Positions 1 through 6,126 of a stretch of 29,115 nt of DNA are shown one piece after another. This stretch comes from a virus. Each line of letters starts with the position of its first letter. The stretch's first letter is position 1. The notes beneath the pieces were generated by a model. That model was not told the origin of the DNA and searched no databases. It saw only the letters and a program-made list of their open reading frames with translations. The position numbers were made by a program, and so were the translations under genes. The stretch covers positions 1 through 29,115 of IMG/VR virus record IMGVR_UViG_3300025889_000681; one strand, given 5' to 3'.

Positions 1-135
1 GACGCACAGTTTAACCGAGATGCAGCGCTGCGGGTGTTCAAGCAGCTACGCAAAGCTGGCTACAACCTGATCGAGGGAACGCACGTTGAAGTGAACGTGA
101 CGAAGTTGGAGTGGTTGAGCCATGGCAACGTATGA
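1..135 (+). CDS. 3' end of an unidentified phage gene (partial)
   Basis: Frame 1 is open from the window edge to a TGA at 133-135 and encodes about 44 residues. The gene starts upstream of the window, so this is only the C-terminus. The visible peptide is mixed polar/hydrophobic and contains a helix-like stretch (ALRVFKQLRKAGYNL) followed by a short strand-like stretch (HVEVNVTKLEWL), which is plausible for a small folded protein. The downstream gene's ATG at 122 overlaps it, in keeping with the compact packing seen across this arm. No family is recognised. Codon usage and the lack of any other open frame in these bases support it being coding. Confidence 0.5.
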   Translation, partial: DAQFNRDAALRVFKQLRKAGYNLIEGTHVEVNVTKLEWLSHGNV

Positions 136-331
136 GGAACCGCTGCCCAAGTGGCTGGAGGCAGAGTGGAAAGCAGAGCAAGCAAAGCATGGAGAGATGA
201 ATGAATCTGATAGTTTTGACAGTCATGGCGAGCACGAGCGGCACGCCGGATCTCGGCTACGTCGGGCTGTATCGGGACATGGATCAATGCAAGGAGATGC
301 AGGGGATCTACATCAAGCACCTCGATCCTGA
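122..331 (+). CDS. Possible short early protein, 69 aa, uncertain
   Basis: This frame starts with ATG at 122, 14 bases inside the preceding frame. It begins with a convincing acidic, tryptophan-containing helix-like peptide (residues 1-28, MATYEEPLPKWLEAEWKAEQ onward). From about residue 30 the composition turns to Ser/His/Arg/Gly-rich and looks like an out-of-frame reading, exactly where the next gene (start 201) begins in the +1 frame. It may be a genuine short gene whose tail overlaps its neighbour by 131 bases. It may also be the true N-terminus of the next protein joined through a frameshift or sequencing indel near 197-205. No family is recognised. Confidence 0.4.
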   Translation: MATYEEPLPKWLEAEWKAEQAKHGEMNESDSFDSHGEHERHAGSRLRRAVSGHGSMQGDAGDLHQAPRS

Positions 332-455
332 CGCGATCATGGTCTGTGACCCCGTGACCAAGAAGCAACCCGTGCTGATTCCGCCGCCGAGGCCAGAGGG
401 CCTGCGTGTAGCGCGTCAGCCTGTGCTGATCCCGCCGCCGAGGCCGAGCAAATGA
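201..455 (+). CDS. Small protein with signal-like N-terminus and duplicated proline-rich tail
   Basis: An 84-residue protein. The N-terminus is hydrophobic (MNLIVLTVMAS), resembling a very short signal or membrane-inserting segment, though it lacks the usual positive charge. The middle part holds two cysteines (in DQCKEM and MVCDPV) that could form a disulphide if the protein is exported. The C-terminus is a tandem duplication of a ten-residue proline-rich element (QPVLIPPPRP) with a 17-residue period. A purine-rich GGAGAG at 190-195 precedes the ATG. An internal ATG at 225 is an alternative start. Its stop overlaps the next start by four bases. Small exported phage proteins of this general look are common, but no named family is recognised and no function is proposed. 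Confidence 0.65.
   Translation: MNLIVLTVMASTSGTPDLGYVGLYRDMDQCKEMQGIYIKHLDPDAIMVCDPVTKKQPVLIPPPRPEGLRVARQPVLIPPPRPSK
366..445 (+). repeat. Direct repeat inside the 84-aa gene
   Basis: Two 29-base copies at 366-394 and 417-445, offset by 51 bases (17 codons), differ at three bases. All three fall in third codon positions and are silent, so the encoded element QPVLIPPPRP is conserved while the DNA has begun to drift. Confidence 0.85.
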
Positions 456-679
456 CAAGACAAGATGAAGAATATGTCAAGCAGTGCGAGCATATGCGAG
501 CTGAGCTAGCGCGCTATGGCTCTCTGAACGGGCAGTATCGACAGCTAGCCAGCCGTCAGGCGGCTGAGTTGTCTGGCATCAAGGCTGCTGTTGAGCGTGT
601 CATGGAAGACCTGAGGCAGGCACGCCTCTACGAGTATTCTGACAGGCTGCGCGATGCGCTGAAGGGAGAAAGCAAATGA
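452..679 (+). CDS. Hypothetical small helical protein, 75 aa
   Basis: The ATG at 452 overlaps the previous stop by four bases (ATGA), the typical translational-coupling arrangement in this arm. The protein is charged and almost certainly all-helical: heptad-like spacing of Leu/Ala/Met runs through residues 10-70 (for example MRAELARY and VERVMEDLRQARL). There is no cysteine and no membrane segment. It resembles the short coiled-coil early proteins found in many phages, and no specific family is recognised. It sits in a chain of four small coupled genes (452-1224), which suggests one polycistronic early message. Confidence 0.75.
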   Translation: MTRQDEEYVKQCEHMRAELARYGSLNGQYRQLASRQAAELSGIKAAVERVMEDLRQARLYEYSDRLRDALKGESK

Positions 680-756
680 CCGAGGCGCAAGTAGAGCGGG
701 CCGTGATCGAGGCGTTCAAAGCGGTCTTTCGGAAGATGCGGGAGGGGAAGCTGTGA
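676..756 (+). CDS. Tiny translationally coupled ORF, 26 aa
   Basis: The ATG at 676 overlaps the preceding stop (ATGA) and the frame ends with TGA at 754-756, where the next gene begins with an overlapping GTGA. The peptide (MTEAQVERAVIEAFKAVF, then RKMREGKL) is an amphipathic basic helix. Without it there would be an otherwise unexplained gap of about 75 bases in a region where every other junction is coupled; that is the main reason to call it. GGAGGGG at 741-747 lies inside it and serves the next gene. Function unknown. Confidence 0.6.
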   Translation: MTEAQVERAVIEAFKAVFRKMREGKL

Positions 757-1016
757 GCGACAAGCACGCACAGATGCGAGAGATGGCGCGCGGCCTGATC
801 CGTGACAGCGTGATCGAGGACGCCATCGCGCAGAGGATCGCGCAAATCATCGAGTTCATCCACGAAGATCGCATCAAGCCGCTGGAGGCCAAGCTGGCGA
901 AGGCGGAAGACTTTGTTCGTCGCGTGATACGCTATGCGGGCAACAACGGTGATGATTTTCTTGCCGACAAGGGGCGAGAAGCTCTCTTGGAATTGAGAGG
1001 AGAGAACGATGAGTGA
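753..1016 (+). CDS. Hypothetical helical protein, 87 aa, GTG start
   Basis: It begins with GTG at 753, four bases into the stop of the preceding small gene. The strong purine-rich GGAGGGG at 741-747 lies 5 bases upstream, which supports GTG as the real start. The protein is charged and helical (MARGLIRDSVIEDAIAQRIA, then a segment around KPLEAKLAKAEDFVRRV) with no cysteines or membrane segments. It ends eight bases inside the next gene. Its position among coupled early genes suggests an accessory or host-takeover role, but nothing in the sequence identifies one. Confidence 0.75.
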   Translation: MSDKHAQMREMARGLIRDSVIEDAIAQRIAQIIEFIHEDRIKPLEAKLAKAEDFVRRVIRYAGNNGDDFLADKGREALLELRGENDE

Positions 1017-1224
1017 AGACCTCAAGCGCGAGATACAAGAACTGCGGCAGCAAGCCACGTTCTGGCAGGAGCGCGCCGAATACTGGCGTGATTTGTGGAG
1101 CAGGGCCGCGAACCGGCTGCTGCAAGTGGACCCGGAGTTGTCCGGGCCGATGACGACCAAGGCGGAGGAGATCAGGAAGATCACGCAGGCGTTGAAGAAC
1201 CCAGACCCGTGGAAGGATGTGTGA
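1009..1224 (+). CDS. Hypothetical coiled-coil protein, 71 aa
   Basis: The ATG at 1009 lies eight bases inside the previous gene, preceded by GGAGAGAAC at 998-1006, a close match to the ribosome binding site used repeatedly in this arm. The N-terminal 45 residues are strongly heptad-patterned and rich in Trp/Arg/Glu (LKREIQELRQQATFWQERAE), indicating a coiled coil. The C-terminal part contains a short conserved-looking Met-Thr-Thr-Lys-Ala-Glu-Glu helix. The stop overlaps the next ATG by one base. No family is recognised. Confidence 0.75.
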   Translation: MSEDLKREIQELRQQATFWQERAEYWRDLWSRAANRLLQVDPELSGPMTTKAEEIRKITQALKNPDPWKDV

Positions 1225-1451
1225 TGGCAGAGGGCCACTACCTGACAGAAGACAGCGACCCCCGCATCTGCATCATGATGGACCAACATATCTTCGACGC
1301 CATCAACGCCCATGCGAACAGATGTCGGGAACCCTTCTCGAATGTAGCCCGTGAACTACTGCGGTGCGCTGTCGAGGACGGGAAGCTGGACGAATACTAC
1401 CCAAAAACAAGAAGGAGGAGAAACCAATGGTACCGAAACATGTACACATGA
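1224..1451 (+). CDS. Ribbon-helix-helix-like DNA-binding protein, 75 aa
   Basis: A start at 1224 shares a base with the preceding TGA, as in other junctions here. A longer in-frame extension to 1095 is rejected because it only mirrors the previous gene. Residues 14-52 fit a ribbon-helix-helix (Arc/CopG-like) fold: a short beta strand (RICIMMD), a first helix (HIFDAINAHANRC), a turn, and a second helix (FSNVARELLRCAVEDG). The basic C-terminus (KTRRRRNQWYRNMYT) could add non-specific DNA contact, but it also overlaps the next gene's binding site and start. Such proteins normally act as dimeric repressors; here it could regulate early phage genes. The fold is inferred from pattern only. Confidence 0.6.
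   Translation: MAEGHYLTEDSDPRICIMMDQHIFDAINAHANRCREPFSNVARELLRCAVEDGKLDEYYPKTRRRRNQWYRNMYT
1412..1420 (+). promoter_or_regulatory. Strong Shine-Dalgarno for the glycosyltransferase
   Basis: AAGGAGGAG lies 6 bases before ATG 1427 and decides that start over the in-frame upstream ATG at 1364, whose preceding sequence has no comparable site. It lies within the end of the preceding gene. Confidence 0.7.
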
Positions 1452-2182
1452 CATGGCCGACGAAGGAAATAGTTAACAGTCAAGCCACTCTCGTTAACCT
1501 TGGCCTGCGCCGAATGATCGACCTGAACCCAGACTGGACAGTGACGATCTACGAAGATGCAGAGATCGACGACTACCTAGAGTTCTACGTTCGCCGCAAA
1601 GTCTGGGATGTGATCCGCAACGATCACATCGTGACCAAGACAGACCTGTGGCGGCTCCTCAAGCTGTGCGAAGAGGGTGGAGTTTACTGCGACATAGATC
1701 GCATCTGCGACACGCCGCTCGATGTTGCCATTCCAGAGGGCGTGGACTGGGCGCTTCCGACCTGCCTCGACCACGACTTCAGTCAGGACTTCATGGCGAC
1801 GGCACCCGGCAACCCTGCCTTTGAACTGGCAGTATCTCTCTACATCGACCGCCGCTTGAGCGGGCAGAAAAGTACTTACTATCTCGGGCCACAGACCTAC
1901 ATGCACGCGGTAACAAGGACGCTCACTGGACAGATCATCGACTCAGGCTGCGGGCATTGGGTCATGGGCAAACTGCGCGAACATATCAGGACGATACCTT
2001 TTATGGCGACATACCGCGAACAGCCCCCTTACGAAACAATTCTGCACAGAGGCGAAGTAGACCAATCCCTAAGGTCTTACGCAAAATACGACCTACCAGT
2101 GGGCGTCAACACAATGCACGAGCAGGCAAAACGCGACCTCTATAAAGAGTTCGGAATGAAACATTGGACGGGGGAGTGGTGA
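1427..2182 (+). CDS. DXD-motif glycosyltransferase (Gly_transf_sug/OCH1-like)
   Basis: A 251-residue protein. The N-terminus (VPKHVHMTWPTKE) resembles the 'IPK.IHqtW' opening of the sugar-binding DXD glycosyltransferase family. The central block has the family hallmark: KTDLWRLLKLCEEGGVYCDI, with Asp89 and Asp91 forming the DXD that binds metal and nucleotide-sugar. The length suits a minimal catalytic domain. There is no signal peptide or membrane segment, so it is expected in the cytoplasm. The stop overlaps the start of a nucleotidyltransferase, suggesting the two act on the same sugar pathway. Possible targets are a host surface glycan, a phage protein or modified phage DNA; the sequence does not say which. 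Family assignment is fairly secure, substrate unknown. Confidence 0.8.
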   Translation: MVPKHVHMTWPTKEIVNSQATLVNLGLRRMIDLNPDWTVTIYEDAEIDDYLEFYVRRKVWDVIRNDHIVTKTDLWRLLKLCEEGGVYCDIDRICDTPLDVAIPEGVDWALPTCLDHDFSQDFMATAPGNPAFELAVSLYIDRRLSGQKSTYYLGPQTYMHAVTRTLTGQIIDSGCGHWVMGKLREHIRTIPFMATYREQPPYETILHRGEVDQSLRSYAKYDLPVGVNTMHEQAKRDLYKEFGMKHWTGEW

Positions 2183-2622
2183 TGTACGTCACGTTAGTTA
2201 CGGGCGGCTTTGATCCGCTGCACGTTGGGCATCTGGACTACCTCAACTCGGCAGCTACGCTCGGGGACAGGCTGATTGTTGGGCTGAACTCGGATGAGTG
2301 GCTGATCCGCAAGAAGGGCGCCGCCTTCATGCCACGCAAGGACCGAGCCAACATCATCCGCGCCCTGCGCGTCGTGGACACAGTCCTATTCTTCAACGAC
2401 GCCGACGACACTGCTTGTCATGCCATTGAGCGTGCGCTGCGGATGTGGCCCGGTGCGCATGTCATCTTCGCCAATGGAGGCGATAGGGGTATTGAGAACA
2501 CGCCGGAAGGTGAAATGTTCGGGGATCATCCGCGCGTGTCGTTTGCGTTCGATGTGGGCGGAAGCAAGGTAGAGAGCAGCAGCAAGTTGTTGGAAAGGTG
2601 GGTGAGCAAATGCAAATCGTAG
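2182..2622 (+). CDS. Cytidylyltransferase-like nucleotidyltransferase (HldE-C/TagD type)
   Basis: A 146-residue protein starting at ATG 2182, which shares one base with the previous stop. The N-terminus TLVTGGFDPLHVGHLDYL has the HxGH nucleotidyltransferase signature (His14-His17) preceded by the G-x-FD-x-xH element. A central LIVGLNSDEWL and a C-terminal KVESSSKLLERW match the conserved 'v.vnsD.w' and 'vSST.ll..w' blocks of the family. Members transfer CMP or AMP from a nucleoside triphosphate to a sugar or alcohol phosphate (ADP-heptose synthase C-domain, glycerol-3-phosphate cytidylyltransferase). Length is typical of a stand-alone domain. It probably supplies an activated substrate to the neighbouring glycosyltransferase. 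Whether the nucleotide is CTP or ATP cannot be told. Confidence 0.8.
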   Translation: MYVTLVTGGFDPLHVGHLDYLNSAATLGDRLIVGLNSDEWLIRKKGAAFMPRKDRANIIRALRVVDTVLFFNDADDTACHAIERALRMWPGAHVIFANGGDRGIENTPEGEMFGDHPRVSFAFDVGGSKVESSSKLLERWVSKCKS

Positions 2623-3035
2623 TTCCGGCCTACAATGTGAAAGCGGATCAGGCGACGCGGTATGAGGCACAGATCGCCGCGATCATGCACATGCACCGAG
2701 ACAAGGAACTCAACCGGTTCAAGAACGATAAACTGCCACACGCAGCCCCGAAAGCGGGGGCCCACGCAGCTGCGCCGAAACTACCGGAGGGGGAGAAGAA
2801 GCTGACGGGGAGCGCACGCGGGCGAGAGAACAACGCTACGGACGAACTTGTCCTTAGGGTGCTGGCTAACAGGGAGATGTCTATCTCCGAAATTGCCGAT
2901 GCGGTTAACTTTTCGCGGCAACTCGTGCGGCATGTCGTGGACCGACTGCTGTCTCGAAAGGAGATCGCGCGGAGGAACACCCATGATAGAGTGACCCTGT
3001 TCTACAAGATAGGAGAACAGGTCCATGTCGAATGA
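2610..3035 (+). CDS. Winged-helix-turn-helix protein, 141 aa
   Basis: ATG 2610 is preferred, 13 bases inside the previous gene, with AAGGTGGG upstream; an in-frame GTG at 2598 would add four residues. Residues 1-70 are a variable N-terminal region with an Ala/Pro/Lys-rich linker. Residues about 80-138 read as a winged helix of the MarR/ArsR-like general type: LVLRVLANREMSISEIADAV, then NFSRQLVRHVVDRLLSRKEI and a two-strand wing ending in VTLFYKIGEQ. A DNA-binding role, probably in controlling early transcription, is inferred from the fold pattern. It overlaps the next gene by 11 bases. Confidence 0.6.
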   Translation: MQIVVPAYNVKADQATRYEAQIAAIMHMHRDKELNRFKNDKLPHAAPKAGAHAAAPKLPEGEKKLTGSARGRENNATDELVLRVLANREMSISEIADAVNFSRQLVRHVVDRLLSRKEIARRNTHDRVTLFYKIGEQVHVE

Positions 3036-3240
3036 CCCGGCATATAAGCCGCTGACAGAAGAGGTGGTCCTAACTATACTTGCCGCGATGCCTCGGTCGT
3101 TGACGCCGGGCGACATGGCTAAGCTGTTTGCGCAGTTTCTGCACTCCTACAACATGATCGAGGAGACTCCGGTGATCTTTGCAGTGACGATCCATGTGCT
3201 GAACCACACAAGCGACATCCCCGACAACACCATACACTGA
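3025..3240 (+). CDS. Hypothetical small protein, 71 aa
   Basis: ATG 3025 follows AGGAGAAC at 3011-3018, one of the clearest examples of the recurrent ribosome binding site. The protein is compact and probably alpha-helical (EEVVLTILAAMPRSL, then GDMAKLFAQFLHSYN) with a moderately hydrophobic C-terminal half but no true membrane segment. No motif or family is recognised. It lies between two proteins with helix-turn-helix-like segments, and the short gap of seven bases to the next start argues for the same transcript. Confidence 0.75.
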   Translation: MSNDPAYKPLTEEVVLTILAAMPRSLTPGDMAKLFAQFLHSYNMIEETPVIFAVTIHVLNHTSDIPDNTIH

Positions 3241-3247
3241 GGGAAAC

Positions 3248-3706
3248 ATGACCGAGAACGACCGCATAGTGTGGGACTACCTGCTCAAGAACCGGCAGGC
3301 CAGCGCCGTGAAGGTAGCAGAGGCCACGGGGGTGTCCCTAACCGAAGTAGAATCAATCATCGCGCGCATAGGGTCGCCGAACTGGAGGGAAGAAGTGAGC
3401 AAACCACAGCAACAAGCAAGGCTGCGTATTCTGGCCCGCGCCGCAGAGGTGACGGGGGGAGAACGCCAAGACTCCTACGGCCCCGTGAAGCAGAACCTCC
3501 AGCGCATCGCCGACTTGTGGACAGCCTATCTGGACCGAGAAACAGTCATCACAGCAGAAGACGCGGCTTGGATGATGGTTCTGCTGAAGATGGCTCGCTC
3601 GGACGCGAGCGGCTACCACGAGGACAATTATATCGACGCTGCGGCATACGCCGGGATAGCGGGGGAGTGCCGGGAGAGCGCCCATGCCGATAGCCAGAGA
3701 GGTTAA
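3248..3706 (+). CDS. HTH plus DUF6378-like phage protein, 152 aa
   Basis: Residues 1-45 look like a helix-turn-helix (RIVWDYLLKNRQASAVKVAE, then TGVSLTEVESIIARIG). Residues about 57-140 match the pattern of the DUF6378-type domain common in tailed phages: 'A..vTGGERQDSYGP', then 'WTAYL', then DAAWMMVLLKMARSDASGYH, followed by EDNYIDAAAYAGIAGE. That domain is small, helical and of unknown biochemical role, often encoded near replication genes. The fusion with an HTH is the unusual part. The start at 3248 follows GAGGGAAAC. The end overlaps the next gene by 23 bases. Confidence 0.65.
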   Translation: MTENDRIVWDYLLKNRQASAVKVAEATGVSLTEVESIIARIGSPNWREEVSKPQQQARLRILARAAEVTGGERQDSYGPVKQNLQRIADLWTAYLDRETVITAEDAAWMMVLLKMARSDASGYHEDNYIDAAAYAGIAGECRESAHADSQRG

Positions 3707-3914
3707 AGAAGTGTTAGGCACCCTGCCTAACACCTTCCATGTCGTGAAGAAGCGCGACCACTACTTCCTGTACGACGGCACCACGCGAGTTGCATGTGTC
3801 GGGAATAACGCGTCTTCTGCGCGGGGCTACCAAACCAAGATGACGCTGCACAGCATACAAAAATATTTGGAGAACAAAGGGGAACGACATGAAGGTGGTA
3901 ACGCTCGACTTTGA
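3684..3914 (+). CDS. Small basic protein, possibly HicA-like fold, 76 aa
   Basis: The ATG at 3684 lies inside the previous gene and the frame ends 26 bases inside the DNA polymerase gene. The central part (FHVVKKRDHYFLYDGTTRVA, followed by a helix around QTKMTLHSIQKYLE) has the alternation expected of a small beta-sheet/helix fold resembling the dsRBD-like HicA family, including a 'K.R.HY' element where HicA toxins carry the catalytic 'GSHh'. The key Gly-Ser-His is not present as such, so toxin activity is not claimed. A 9-bp-stem hairpin (3711-3733) lies within the first third of the gene. Confidence 0.5.
   Translation: MPIAREVKEVLGTLPNTFHVVKKRDHYFLYDGTTRVACVGNNASSARGYQTKMTLHSIQKYLENKGERHEGGNARL
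3711..3733 (+). other. Perfect inverted repeat, 9-bp stem and 5-base loop
   Basis: GTGTTAGGC at 3711-3719 pairs with GCCTAACAC at 3725-3733 around the loop ACCCT. It starts five bases after the stop of the preceding gene and within the next gene. There is no T-run, so it is not a standard terminator. It could protect a 3' end, be an RNase processing site, attenuate translation or act as an operator. It shares the GTTAGG arm with the hairpin at 7074-7091. Confidence 0.6.
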
Positions 3915-5724
3915 AACCTACTATAGCAAGGATTACTCGCTATCTAAAATCACTACCGAAGAGTATGTGCGCGACCCGCGCTTCCAGATCATCGGCGTCG
4001 GGGTGAAGGTAGACGACGCACAGACAGAATGGTTCAGCGGGACGCACCGAGCGATCAAAGACTACCTTGAGAAGTTCGACCTGCCGAACAATGCGGTGCT
4101 CGCTCACAACATGATGTTCGACGGGGCTATCCTGTCTTGGCGGTTGGGCATCAAGCCCAAGGTCTACTTCGACACACTCTGCATGGCGCGAGCGGTCCAC
4201 GGCGTGGAGAAGAGCGCCAGCTTGAAAGCCCTCGCCGAAAGCTACGGGGTGGGGGAGAAGGGCACCGAAGTACTGAACGCCCTAGGTAAGCGCCGTGCAG
4301 ACTTCACGGCAGAAGAACTCTCAGCCTACGGGCACTACTGCGTCAATGACGTAGACCTGACTTACGACATCTTCACGAGGATGCTGGCGAGCGGGTTCCC
4401 GAAGAAGGAACTCAAGTTGATCGACGTGACGCTGCGGATGTTCACCGACCCGCTGTTGGAACTCGACCGCCCGCACTTGGAGCAGCACCTCGACGCCACC
4501 GTGAAGATGAAAGAGCAGCTGCTGGTGGACGCAGGGGTAGCGGACAAAGCAGACCTCATGTCCAACCCCAAGTTCGCGCTCATGTTGAACATGCTGGATG
4601 TTACTCCACCTGTGAAGATCAGCCCAACGACCGGCAAGGAGACCTTTGCGTTTGCCAAGAACGACGAGGATTTCAAGGCGTTAGCCGAGCATGAGGATGT
4701 GCGTGTTCAGACGCTGGTCGCCGCGCGGCTGGGCAACAAGTCCACGTTAGAGGAGACCCGAACGCAGCGGTTCATCGACATCGCCGACCGGGGCAAGCTG
4801 CCCGTCCCTGTGCGTTACTATGCCGCGCACACCGGGCGCTGGGGAGGTGATGACAAGATCAACCTCCAGAACTTACCATCTAGAGGACCGAACGCGAAGC
4901 AGCTGAAGAAGGCGATCATTGCACCGGACGGATACTCTATCGTCGAGGCAGACTCCGCGCAGATTGAAGCCCGCGTGCTGGCGTGGCTGGCAGAACAGAA
5001 CGATGTTGTCGCGGCGTTCGCGCAGGGCAAGGACGTTTATAAGAAGATGGCGTCTGCCATCTACGGCGTACCGGAAGAGGCGGTAACCAAGGAGCAGCGG
5101 TTCGTCGGCAAGACCACGGTGCTCGGTGCGGGCTACGGCATGGGCGGAGAGAAGTTCAAAGCCGCGCTCAAGACGCAGGGCGTAGACCTGCCCGTGTACG
5201 AGACCAAGCGCATCATCGGGATCTACCGGCAGACTAACTACGCCATCAGCAACCTGTGGAAACAGTGTGGGGCCATGCTGCGCTACCTCGTGCGCGGCGA
5301 TGCGCTGGCGTTTGGGCGTCCCGGCGTTCTGCAGGCGGTGCCGGATGCACCGGGTATATTGCTGCCGTCCGGGTTGATCCTGCGCTACGATGACCTGCAA
5401 GAGACCGCCAACGAGAAAGGCGGGGTGGAATACTCCTACCAGACCCGGCAGGGGCGCACTCGTATATACGGCGGCAAAGTCGTAGAGAACGTGTGCCAAG
5501 CGGTTGCACGCTGTATCATCGGAGAGCAGATGTTACAGATTGCAAAGAGATACAAAGTTGTGCTAACAGTTCATGACTCTATCGTGTGCTGCGTACCAGA
5601 CGACGAAGCCCCTGCGGCGAAGGAGTATGTAGAGCAGTGCATGCGCTGGGTGCCTGACTGGGCCGATGGTCTGCCGGTCAACTGTGAGGCCGGGATCGGT
5701 AAGAACTACGGAGAAACGGAATGA
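3889..5724 (+). CDS. Family A DNA polymerase with 3'-5' exonuclease
   Basis: A 611-residue replicative polymerase. The exonuclease domain is at residues 1 to about 185: Exo I (TLDFET, Asp7 and Glu9), Exo II (LAHNMMFD) and Exo III (YGHYCVNDVD). The polymerase domain covers about residues 270-611: motif A (VEADSAQIEARVLAW, Asp355), motif B/O-helix (RFVGKTTVLGAGYGMG, Lys408) and motif C (VLTVHDSIV, His562-Asp563-Ser564). There is no 5'-3' exonuclease, as usual in phages. Two points are unusual. The O-helix residue equivalent to Klenow Phe762 is Leu412, and motif C has Ser where Glu is typical. The start at 3889 follows AAGGGGAAC at 3877-3885. The stop overlaps the next start by four bases. It works with the primase-helicase, SSB-like protein and SNF2 helicase encoded downstream. 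Confidence 0.95.
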   Translation: MKVVTLDFETYYSKDYSLSKITTEEYVRDPRFQIIGVGVKVDDAQTEWFSGTHRAIKDYLEKFDLPNNAVLAHNMMFDGAILSWRLGIKPKVYFDTLCMARAVHGVEKSASLKALAESYGVGEKGTEVLNALGKRRADFTAEELSAYGHYCVNDVDLTYDIFTRMLASGFPKKELKLIDVTLRMFTDPLLELDRPHLEQHLDATVKMKEQLLVDAGVADKADLMSNPKFALMLNMLDVTPPVKISPTTGKETFAFAKNDEDFKALAEHEDVRVQTLVAARLGNKSTLEETRTQRFIDIADRGKLPVPVRYYAAHTGRWGGDDKINLQNLPSRGPNAKQLKKAIIAPDGYSIVEADSAQIEARVLAWLAEQNDVVAAFAQGKDVYKKMASAIYGVPEEAVTKEQRFVGKTTVLGAGYGMGGEKFKAALKTQGVDLPVYETKRIIGIYRQTNYAISNLWKQCGAMLRYLVRGDALAFGRPGVLQAVPDAPGILLPSGLILRYDDLQETANEKGGVEYSYQTRQGRTRIYGGKVVENVCQAVARCIIGEQMLQIAKRYKVVLTVHDSIVCCVPDDEAPAAKEYVEQCMRWVPDWADGLPVNCEAGIGKNYGETE

Positions 5725-6125
5725 GACGGTCCATCTACCTCACGAACGACTTATCTCACACGGTGAGTTTGCTTCATTGCCCACTCTGCGGCGGCTACAA
5801 CCTGCACCAACGCAATGTAGCGGTGTATACAGGCCTGTGCCCTGATTATAACCACGCTCTTGAGCAGGAAATCATTGTGTTTGAGAACGGGACGGTGGAG
5901 GGTACGTTTGTTAAACGCGAATATCTCCGAAACCCATCTTCTCGCCGAGATGGTATTCGCATAAGCATGATGTGCGAACATTGCTCGGGGGACCCCGCAA
6001 ACCCCGAGGATGCCGTTCCCGACCTGCTAATCTACCAACACAAAGGTAGTACCCATATCGAGTGGGATAGCAATAACTTAATACCTAACGCTAGCTTTTG
6101 TCTCGAGGCTAAGGACGGTTTGTGA
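5721..6125 (+). CDS. Zinc-ribbon-like phage protein, 134 aa
   Basis: The ATG overlaps the polymerase stop (ATGA). Two CxxC pairs, Cys20/Cys23 (HCPLCGG) and Cys85/Cys88 (MCEHCSG), are placed as in a zinc ribbon whose two knuckles are separated by a beta-rich insert. The C-terminal half has a characteristic LLIYQHKGSTHIEW segment that I have seen in small phage and bacterial proteins of unknown function. No catalytic motif is visible. Position right after the polymerase suggests a replication accessory or a nucleic-acid-binding role, but this is context only. The local codon choice looks a little more AT-rich than in its neighbours. Confidence 0.65.
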   Translation: MRRSIYLTNDLSHTVSLLHCPLCGGYNLHQRNVAVYTGLCPDYNHALEQEIIVFENGTVEGTFVKREYLRNPSSRRDGIRISMMCEHCSGDPANPEDAVPDLLIYQHKGSTHIEWDSNNLIPNASFCLEAKDGL

Positions 6126-6126
6126 C

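Noticed and set aside
600-1313. A 237-codon minus-strand open frame over the small early genes
   Set aside because: The plus strand has coupled genes with good ribosome sites throughout; the minus frame is Ser/Cys/Arg-rich without any recognisable motif.
3684-3914. HicA toxin
   Set aside because: The Gly-Ser-His catalytic element is not present as such and there is no adjacent HicB-like antitoxin; only a fold resemblance is kept.
4873-5499. A 208-codon minus-strand frame inside the polymerase gene
   Set aside because: It is antisense to motifs A and B of the polymerase, which are plainly coding on the plus strand.
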